From: an uncultured Oscillospiraceae bacterium
Lineage (GTDB): Bacteria > Bacillota > Clostridia > Oscillospirales > Oscillospiraceae
Assembly: GCA_934569215.1 (NCBI GenBank)
Contig: CAKTKF010000060.1
Location: 1 to 6,797, forward strand
DNA: 6,797 nt
Reading direction: 5' to 3'
The first letter of the stretch is position 1, and each line of letters opens with the position of its first letter. Shown one piece after another: positions 1-4,048 of the stretch. Made by a program: the position numbers and the translations under genes. The notes beneath the pieces are model-generated. The model did not search any database. It was given only the letters and a program-made list of their open reading frames with translations, and was not told where the DNA came from.

Positions 1-906
1 CTCCAGGTACGGCGATTCCGCCCGGAATACGTCCAGACATTCTTTCGCCGCCCCCTGACTGATCGCGCCCTGAAACAGCCTCTCCCGCAGGGGAGAAAGG
101 GGCAGGTGCTTTCCGGGAACGGTTTCGATCTTCACTTCCACCCCGGCGCGGCGGGCGCAGCAAAGCAGCTGGGACGCCGTGTCCCCCGCCTTTTCAAAGG
201 CCAGAAGGTGGGAATCCTCCCGGTCGCAGTTCAGGCTCACCGTCACGTCGGGGGACGCCTGAATGAGATGCTCCAGAATTGCCAGATGCTGCCGGGTGAA
301 ATCCGGGAAGCCGTCTATGTAAAATACATGCTCCCGGGCAAAATCCCCCTGCTCCATCTGCTCTAAGAGCCACGTCATCTGGTCTCTCGGGTCGCGCTTG
401 CCCCGGCTGCACAAAGCGTCGTAACTCTCCATCAGAAGCGACAGCTCTTCCAGCTTCTGCGCCAAACTCCCCTCCGTCTCCCCGGCGGCGCGGCTCAAGT
501 CTTCGGAAGAAATGCAGCAGCGCTTGAATTCGTCCACGGCGTCGATAAGGCCGGTAAGAAATTCCGGCTTCGTCTCCACGGCGGCATAGGCTTTCAGGCG
601 GCTGGACAGGTTCTTTGCCGCAGCCGCCATGGCAACCACCCGGCCGCCGTTGTCCAGACATTCCTCCGCGGCGCTCCCCATGGAATCCGCCACGCGTCTT
701 GCCAGCCGGGTAAAGGACAGCACCTCGGCGTACCGGCTGGCCGTATCTCCGGCTGCGGCGCACAGCCGCCGCTCCGTTTCATGGCTGATGAGTTCGGGAA
801 CCATCAGAATGCGGTTCCCCCTCCTCCCGGCAACGTCCGCCGCGATTCGCTTCATAACTTCGTCCCGGTTGGCCGTCCAGTCCGTGCCAATCAAAAGGTG
901 CAGCAT
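1..906 (-). CDS. addB: ATP-dependent helicase/deoxyribonuclease subunit B (AddB), N-terminal part, cut by left edge
   Basis: The first 302 residues of an AddB-type protein are present; the C-terminal helicase-like and nuclease regions lie beyond the left edge. AddB pairs with AddA to resect double-strand breaks and recognise Chi for homologous recombination; its Fe-S-linked nuclease domain would be in the missing part. Visible family signatures are an opening LHLLIG strand, ILMVPELISHETERRL (about 33-48), EVLSFTRLARRV (61-72) and a motif-II-like FYIDGFPDFT (195-204). The opening segment reads IGTDWTANRDE where family members such as B. subtilis AddB carry a GxxGxGKT Walker A loop, so the N-terminal nucleotide-binding loop seems lost. 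The ATG at 906 follows an AAGGGGG ribosome site about 8 nt upstream. The gene lies 65 nt after spoIIR on the same strand. addA would be expected next to the left. The family call is confident; the addB subfamily is preferred over other PD-(D/E)XK helicase relatives from the N-terminal pattern. Confidence 0.88.
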   Translation of the reverse strand, partial: MLHLLIGTDWTANRDEVMKRIAADVAGRRGNRILMVPELISHETERRLCAAAGDTASRYAEVLSFTRLARRVADSMGSAAEECLDNGGRVVAMAAAAKNLSSRLKAYAAVETKPEFLTGLIDAVDEFKRCCISSEDLSRAAGETEGSLAQKLEELSLLMESYDALCSRGKRDPRDQMTWLLEQMEQGDFAREHVFYIDGFPDFTRQHLAILEHLIQASPDVTVSLNCDREDSHLLAFEKAGDTASQLLCCARRAGVEVKIETVPGKHLPLSPLRERLFQGAISQGAAKECLDVFRAESPYLE

Positions 907-933
907 ACGCCCACCCCCTTCTCTTTTTTGTCC

Positions 934-942
934 ATGATACCA
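934..942 (-). promoter_or_regulatory. Candidate extended -10 promoter for addB
   Basis: On the minus strand the spoIIR-addB gap holds TGGTATCAT, an extended -10 element (TGn plus TATCAT, 5 of 6 to TATAAT). No good -35 is present at 17 nt; TGTTCA is the closest. Initiation about 7 nt downstream would give a leader of roughly 20 nt that contains the AAGGGGG ribosome site of addB. This would let addB be expressed independently of sporulation control on spoIIR. Confidence 0.4.
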
Positions 943-971
943 CAAATTTGCTTTCATGAACAGAGCGGGAT

Positions 972-1583
972 TCATCCTGCAAATAAAATTTTTTCCAGTT
1001 CTCCCAGGGCATCCAGCAGAAAAAAGCGCGCCTCATACTTTTCTTCCCCGTCGAGAGCGCCAATAAGGCTGTCCGGGAAGCCCGCTCCCGCCGCCTTGGA
1101 CGCAAATTCCTCGGAGGTCGCGCTCAGGCACAGGCTGGGAAACGCCACGCACCACCAGTTATGCCCCTCTCCCTCGCCGATGGTGATCCGCAGGGCTTCG
1201 TAGATACCGGCGGGCAGGGTGAAGGTCTCATAGTAACGGGTGTCAAAGGCTTCCTTACACAGCGTCGCCACCGCTTCGCAGTCGCACCCTGTCGCTTCCA
1301 GAACGCTGTTGGCGACGGCCTGAATCTTGGGCAGATTGGCCTGTAAGTACGCCCTGGCCTCGTTCACGTCGGCGATTTTGTTCAGATCGCTTTGCAGGCT
1401 ATTTAGCACGGCATCCCGCACCTGCAATTTAATAGATTGATCTTCCTCGCTGTCGGAATTGGCGACCACATGGAACCGGATCAGCTCGTCGTTCAGTATC
1501 TGCCGGTCGGCCAGCAGCGACCCGCACCACACGGACACGGCAAGCACCAGACAGATACCGATTCGTTTCAATAACTTCTTCAT
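972..1583 (-). CDS. spoIIR: Stage II sporulation protein R (SpoIIR), forespore-to-mother-cell signal
   Basis: SpoIIR is made in the forespore under sigma-F, exported to the intermembrane space, and triggers the SpoIIGA protease to activate pro-sigma-E in the mother cell. The 203-aa product is close to the usual family length (about 200-225). A basic start and a hydrophobic stretch at about 8-26 look like an uncleaved or cleavable export signal. The family core follows: LIRFHVVANSDSEEDQ (34-49) with KLQVRDAVL (52-60), then the C-terminal block YYETFTLPAGIYEALRI (117-133) and GHNWWCVAFPSLC (140-152). The ATG at 1583 is preceded by GGCGGTG, a 6-of-7 match to GGAGGTG, then seven T. That ribosome site lies inside the 3' arm of a hairpin (1587-1631). 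The gene is 54 nt downstream of ispE. Its presence says the organism, or its recent ancestor, forms endospores. Confidence 0.95.
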   Translation of the reverse strand: MKKLLKRIGICLVLAVSVWCGSLLADRQILNDELIRFHVVANSDSEEDQSIKLQVRDAVLNSLQSDLNKIADVNEARAYLQANLPKIQAVANSVLEATGCDCEAVATLCKEAFDTRYYETFTLPAGIYEALRITIGEGEGHNWWCVAFPSLCLSATSEEFASKAAGAGFPDSLIGALDGEEKYEARFFLLDALGELEKILFAG

Positions 1584-1586
1584 AAA

Positions 1587-1631
1587 AAAACACCGCCCAT
1601 ACGGAAATACTTCCAGTATGGACGGTATTTT
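1587..1631 (-). terminator. Terminator-like hairpin between ispE and spoIIR that buries the spoIIR ribosome site
   Basis: In the minus-strand RNA, 5' arm CCGUCCAUAC (1625-1616) pairs with GUAUGGGCGG (1602-1593) over 10 pairs with one G-U. After one bulged U, GGAA pairs with UUCC around a GUAU loop (1610-1607). Outside the core, AAAAUA (1631-1626) pairs with UGUUUU (1592-1587). A seven-T run (1590-1584) follows and ends directly at the spoIIR ATG. The structure therefore has the form of an intrinsic terminator for ispE, and its 3' arm contains the GGCGGUG ribosome site of spoIIR. Either termination or ribosome blocking would stop ispE read-through from making SpoIIR. The pairing is seen directly; activity is inferred. 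Confidence 0.75.
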
Positions 1632-1643
1632 ACAGAATTATAC
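1614..1643 (-). promoter_or_regulatory. Candidate forespore sigma (sigma-F/G type) promoter of spoIIR
   Basis: The minus strand carries GTATA (1643-1639), which overlaps the last codon and stop of ispE, then 18 nt, then CATACTG (1620-1614). From memory of B. subtilis consensus sequences, sigma-F prefers about GYATA at -35 and GGnnAnAnTR at -10, while sigma-G prefers CATnnTA. Here GTCCATACTG fits the sigma-F -10 with one mismatch and CATACTG fits the sigma-G form at 6 of 7. spoIIR is a sigma-F gene in B. subtilis. Initiation 6-8 nt downstream would fall at about 1606-1609, in the hairpin loop. Confidence 0.55.
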
Positions 1644-2495
1644 AGGTTTGGCAATATAGATATTCGGATAGTTTTCTTTCAGCATATTACACACCACGGC
1701 GGCGTACTCAAAGCTGGGTAAAATGGCGAAAATCGCGGAACCGGAACCGGTCATCTGCTCCGTCAGCGCGCCGTAGCTGTTGCAGATGGACTTGATGTAG
1801 TTCAGCTCCAGATGCTCCGACGTGACCACCGGGTCAAAAACATTGTATACGTTCTCTGCCACCTTCCCCAGATCTCCGGCCAGCAGTGCGCTTTCCATGG
1901 CCTGATTGTCCGGGCGGTGGGGAATCGCCACGGTGTCGATTTTCTGGTACAGCTCCGGCGTGGACACGGAGAAATCCGGCTTGCACACCACCAAAATGCA
2001 GTCGGGCATATCCGGAAGCTTTCTTAAGCGTTCTCCCCTGCCTTCCACCATGGCCGTGCCGCCCACAACGCAGAAGGGAACGTCGCTGCCCACTTGCGCC
2101 CCCAGCTCCGCCAGCGCCAGAACGGACAGCGGGTCGCCATAGTGCCGGTTCAGCGCCCGCAGCACCGCGGCCGCGTCGGCGCTGCCGCCGCCCAAGCCCG
2201 CCCCGGCGGGAATGCGCTTGACAATGCGGATTTCCAGGCCGTCCGGATCTTTGCCCATGGCATCGCAATAGACCTTCGCCGCCTTCCAGGCCAGATTCTT
2301 TTCGTCGGTGGGAATTCCCTCCACGGAACACAGAAGCCGCCAGGGCTTTCCCGTCCCCACGTCGATCTCCACATCGTCCCGGATGGAGATGGTCTGCATC
2401 ACGCTCTGCAAATCATGGTAGCCGTCCGCCCGCTTTCCCAGAACGTCCAGCGTTAAATTTATTTTGGCAAACGCGCCTTCGTATAATGTCGTCAT
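1638..2495 (-). CDS. ispE: 4-diphosphocytidyl-2-C-methyl-D-erythritol kinase (IspE)
   Basis: IspE is a cytoplasmic GHMP-family kinase that phosphorylates the 2-hydroxyl of CDP-methylerythritol with ATP in the MEP route to isoprenoids. The 285-aa product has the normal length. Visible motifs are AKINLTLDVLGKRADGYHDL at 10-29, which includes the conserved Lys11; the GHMP phosphate loop PAGAGLGGGSADAA at 96-109; GSDVPF with the expected catalytic Asp138; and the C-terminal TGSGSA motif at 249-254. I chose the ATG at 2495 because an AAGGAA ribosome site lies about 10 nt upstream and the protein then begins MTTLYEGAFAKINL as in the family. An in-frame ATG at 2519 would add eight residues, but it sits at the predicted transcription start with no ribosome site. 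It is first in the ispE-spoIIR-addB strand block and ends in TAA at 1638. Confidence 0.97.
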   Translation of the reverse strand: MTTLYEGAFAKINLTLDVLGKRADGYHDLQSVMQTISIRDDVEIDVGTGKPWRLLCSVEGIPTDEKNLAWKAAKVYCDAMGKDPDGLEIRIVKRIPAGAGLGGGSADAAAVLRALNRHYGDPLSVLALAELGAQVGSDVPFCVVGGTAMVEGRGERLRKLPDMPDCILVVCKPDFSVSTPELYQKIDTVAIPHRPDNQAMESALLAGDLGKVAENVYNVFDPVVTSEHLELNYIKSICNSYGALTEQMTGSGSAIFAILPSFEYAAVVCNMLKENYPNIYIAKPV

Positions 2496-2527
2496 TGCAA
2501 AAAATTCCTTTCTGTGCATCTGTTTTT

Positions 2528-2556
2528 ATTATAACGGAAGCACCGGAATTTTGCAA
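2528..2556 (-). promoter_or_regulatory. Housekeeping promoter of ispE
   Basis: The minus strand reads TTGCAA (2556-2551), exactly 17 nt, then a perfect TATAAT (2533-2528). Initiation is expected at about 2521, two bases before the in-frame ATG at 2519. That makes the downstream ATG at 2495 with its AAGGAA site the likely translation start and gives a leader of about 26 nt. The -35 hexamer TTGCAA is its own reverse complement. Confidence 0.8.
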
Positions 2557-2564
2557 TGATTTCG

Positions 2565-2573
2565 TGATAAAAT
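2565..2573 (+). promoter_or_regulatory. Weak candidate promoter for the DUF378 gene
   Basis: TGATAAAAT forms an extended -10 (TGn plus TAAAAT, 5 of 6 to TATAAT) 54 nt before the DUF378 start codon. No -35 lies at the correct distance. An alternative uses the palindromic TTGCAA at 2551-2556 with TAGAAA at 2574-2579 (17-nt spacer, 4 of 6 to the -10). In that reading the divergent ispE promoter and this one share the same -35 hexamer. Neither reading is strong. Confidence 0.3.
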
Positions 2574-2626
2574 TAGAAAATATGCATATCCTATCAGCAT
2601 TCGGGATGTGAAATGGAGGTAAGAAT

Positions 2627-2830
2627 ATGGATACCCTTGCGCTGATTTTGTCCATCATCGGCTGTGTCAACTGGGGACTGGTAGGCATTTTCCAGTTTGA
2701 TCTGGTAGCCTGGCTCTTCGGCGGCTCCGGCGCATTGCTCAGCCGGATCATTTACACCGTCGTTGGGCTGGCAGGTCTCTGGTGCATTTCCTTCCTGTTC
2801 CGCAAGAAGACTTTCGTGGACGGGGAATGA
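2627..2830 (+). CDS. DUF378 family small membrane protein
   Basis: This 67-aa protein matches the DUF378 pattern (IIGxxNWGLVGxFxFDLVAxLFG ... LSRIIYxxVGLAGLW). Two hydrophobic helices are visible, at about 4-23 and 41-58. They flank a short turn with the conserved FDLVAWLFG segment at 24-32, and the tail FRKKTFVDGE is charged. The length is typical. The function of the family is unknown; it occurs widely as a small inner-membrane protein. The ATG at 2627 is set by a strong GGAGGT ribosome site at 2615-2620. The gene stands alone: it is divergent from ispE, convergent with the zinc-ribbon/Ig-like gene, and closed by its own terminator. Confidence 0.92.
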   Translation: MDTLALILSIIGCVNWGLVGIFQFDLVAWLFGGSGALLSRIIYTVVGLAGLWCISFLFRKKTFVDGE

Positions 2831-2834
2831 ATTA

Positions 2835-2867
2835 TGGGCAGCTCCGGAAAGGAACTGCCCAATTTTT
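2835..2867 (+). terminator. Rho-independent terminator after the DUF378 gene
   Basis: GGGCAG (2836-2841) pairs with CTGCCC (2855-2860). Inside, after a C/A mismatch, TCC pairs with GGA around a GGAAA loop; an outer T-A pair adds one more. Five T follow at 2863-2867. It begins 5 nt after the DUF378 stop codon and lies just beyond the stop of the convergent minus-strand gene. The T-run favours plus-strand use; on the minus strand only a broken ATAATTCATT follows, so help for that gene would be weak. Confidence 0.85.
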
Positions 2868-2873
2868 ACATGT

Positions 2874-3905
2874 TTAGTTATGGCACCGGACGATGCACTT
2901 GACCGTTTGGTCGCCGTACTTCGCGGTGATCTCCGTGGTTCCGCTCTGAATTGCCGTGACATAGCCGTTTTCCACCTTGGCGATGTAGCCGTGTTCCACG
3001 CTCCACTCCACGTCCTCGGGCTTGAGGTCGCCGCAGTCCACCAGCTTCAGCTGGGTGCTGTAGCCCACCTGCAAACGCATGTCCGTTCTGTCCAGCTTCA
3101 GCTCCACCTGGGGCTTCGTCTCCGCAGGCTCGGTCTGGGCGGCGGTCTCCGCCTGGGCTGCCACGGTGGCCTCCGTGGACGGCTCCGTCTCCTGTTCAAA
3201 CTGGCAGGTCACGGGGCAGGTCAGCTGCTTCTCGCCGCAGGTGATATAGATGACCGTCTTGCCCTCGCTCACGGCGGTAATCCGGCCGTTGGCGTCCACC
3301 GTTGCAATGCTCTCGTCACCGGAGGTGAACATCAGCTCGTCCGTGGTATTCTCCGGGATGACGACCACGTTCAGCAGGAAATAATATCCGGGCTGGGTCA
3401 GCTCCGCCGCGCCGCCGGGCAGAGACAGATCCTGGCAGGGGATACGGGGTTCGGTAGTCGCGGGCTCCGTCTGGGCAGGCTGCTCGGTCTGAACCGTGGG
3501 TTCGGCATCCACCCCCCCATGCAGGTTGGGCAGCAGATACCGGAAGAACAGGAACGCCGTTCCCGCCAGCAGAATCACAATCAGCGCCGTCAGGATCACT
3601 ACAACGGCGGTGTTGTGCTCCTGGGGCTGCTCGTCATAATTATCCTCGTCGTCCTCCGGGTCAGAGGAATAGGGTTCGTTCTCCGATTCCGGGAAATCGT
3701 CGCTCTGTTCGTCAAAGTCAAAAATTTCCTTTTTCTTTTTGCCCGACGAGTAGCGTCCGCCCTTGTTCAGCGTGGGCATCTGATCCATGACCAAATCATC
3801 CTCGGTAACGTTGCCGGACATATCCCGGGGGCAGCCGCAGATGGGGCAGCACTCCGCGGTGTCCTGGTAAGTCGTTCCGCAAATTTCACAAATTACCTTG
3901 CTCAT
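2874..3905 (-). CDS. Zinc-ribbon, single-pass membrane protein with two Ig-like (BIG2-type) outer domains
   Basis: This 343-aa protein of unknown function has clear architecture. Residues 6-23 form a small zinc ribbon (C6xxC9 and C20xxC23, with C19 and C25 nearby). A polar, strongly acidic linker follows (about 30-97, including PEDDEDNYDEQ after a KKKK patch at 56-59). One membrane helix lies at about 99-122. The outer part has Thr/Glu/Pro spacers and two Ig-like modules: about 160-235 (SGDESIATVDANGRITAVSEG is a typical BIG2 core) and 266-343 (VEWSVEHGYIAKVENGYVTA). The zinc ribbon should stay in the cytoplasm. The ATG at 3905 follows AGGAGG by 6-7 nt; an upstream in-frame ATG at 3932 has no ribosome site. 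It is divergent from the kinase-like gene, which shares the plan of acidic linker, one helix and beta-sandwich ectodomain. BIG2 modules often occur in surface proteins; no ligand can be named. Confidence 0.88.
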   Translation of the reverse strand: MSKVICEICGTTYQDTAECCPICGCPRDMSGNVTEDDLVMDQMPTLNKGGRYSSGKKKKEIFDFDEQSDDFPESENEPYSSDPEDDEDNYDEQPQEHNTAVVVILTALIVILLAGTAFLFFRYLLPNLHGGVDAEPTVQTEQPAQTEPATTEPRIPCQDLSLPGGAAELTQPGYYFLLNVVVIPENTTDELMFTSGDESIATVDANGRITAVSEGKTVIYITCGEKQLTCPVTCQFEQETEPSTEATVAAQAETAAQTEPAETKPQVELKLDRTDMRLQVGYSTQLKLVDCGDLKPEDVEWSVEHGYIAKVENGYVTAIQSGTTEITAKYGDQTVKCIVRCHN

Positions 3906-3953
3906 ATGATACCTCCTGACAAAAATACACATACTGTACCATTATCATCCGCC

Positions 3954-3982
3954 ATTATAGCACTCTTTTCCAAATAAAACAA
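3954..3982 (-). promoter_or_regulatory. Promoter of the zinc-ribbon/Ig-like gene
   Basis: The minus strand reads TTGTTT (3982-3977), 17 nt, then TGC directly followed by TATAAT (3959-3954). It therefore combines a fair -35, ideal spacing and a perfect extended -10. Initiation near 3947 gives a leader of about 40 nt to the AGGAGG-preceded ATG at 3905. The -35 overlaps one arm of the dyad at 3980-3996. Confidence 0.8.
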
Positions 3983-3996
3983 CTACAAAATAGTTG
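3980..3996. repeat. Dyad CAACTA-N5-TAGTTG between divergent promoters, possible operator
   Basis: A perfect 6-bp inverted repeat with a 5-nt centre (CAAAA) covers part of the -35 box of the minus-strand promoter (3977-3982) and the first three bases of the plus-strand -35 box (3994-3999). This position would suit a regulator acting on both genes. The stem is short and AT-rich, so chance is possible. The T-run after it (3999-4004) also gives it a weak terminator look on the plus strand, but no plus-strand gene ends nearby. Confidence 0.4.
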
Positions 3997-4022
3997 CATT
4001 TTTTAGATTTTTATTTTATGAT
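3994..4022 (+). promoter_or_regulatory. Promoter of the kinase-like gene
   Basis: TTGCAT (3994-3999), a 17-nt T-rich spacer and TATGAT (4017-4022, 5 of 6) form a good housekeeping promoter. Initiation near 4029 would put the AAGGAGG ribosome site within the first 10-12 bases of the transcript, giving a leader of about 20 nt before the TTG start at 4049. Confidence 0.65.
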
Positions 4023-4032
4023 ATAAAGGTTA

Positions 4033-4039
4033 AAGGAGG
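4033..4039 (+). promoter_or_regulatory. Ribosome binding site that sets the TTG start of the kinase-like gene
   Basis: AAGGAGG ends 9 nt before TTG at 4049. In the kinase frame a stop codon (TAA at 4031-4033) lies immediately upstream. The next in-frame ATG is not until 4103 and has no comparable site. TTG at 4049 is therefore the only start well placed for this ribosome site. Confidence 0.8.
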
Positions 4040-4048
4040 CGATTACGA

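Noticed and set aside
194..763. 189-codon minus-strand open frame within addB
   Set aside because: Same strand but a different frame from addB; Arg/Gly-rich product typical of a shifted GC-rich frame.
1834..2331. 165-codon minus-strand open frame within ispE
   Set aside because: Shifted frame of ispE with an Arg/Gly-rich product; all IspE motifs are in the other frame.
2580..2589. ATATGCATAT 10-bp palindrome upstream of the DUF378 gene
   Set aside because: Short and AT-rich in an AT-rich gap, and not placed clearly on a promoter; likely chance.
3906..3932. Longer N-terminus (MCIFVRRYH) for the zinc-ribbon protein
   Set aside because: The extra codons contain the AGGAGG ribosome site itself, and the ATG at 3932 has no ribosome site of its own.
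2763..3977. 404-codon plus-strand open frame
   Set aside because: It overlaps the end of the DUF378 gene, runs through its terminator and lies antisense to the zinc-ribbon/Ig-like gene, which has motifs, a ribosome site and a promoter. The translated product looks like a codon-bias artefact.
3980..4004. Dyad plus T-run read as a plus-strand terminator
   Set aside because: Only a 6-bp AT-rich stem, no plus-strand gene ends there, and the T-run is better explained as the spacer of the kinase-gene promoter.
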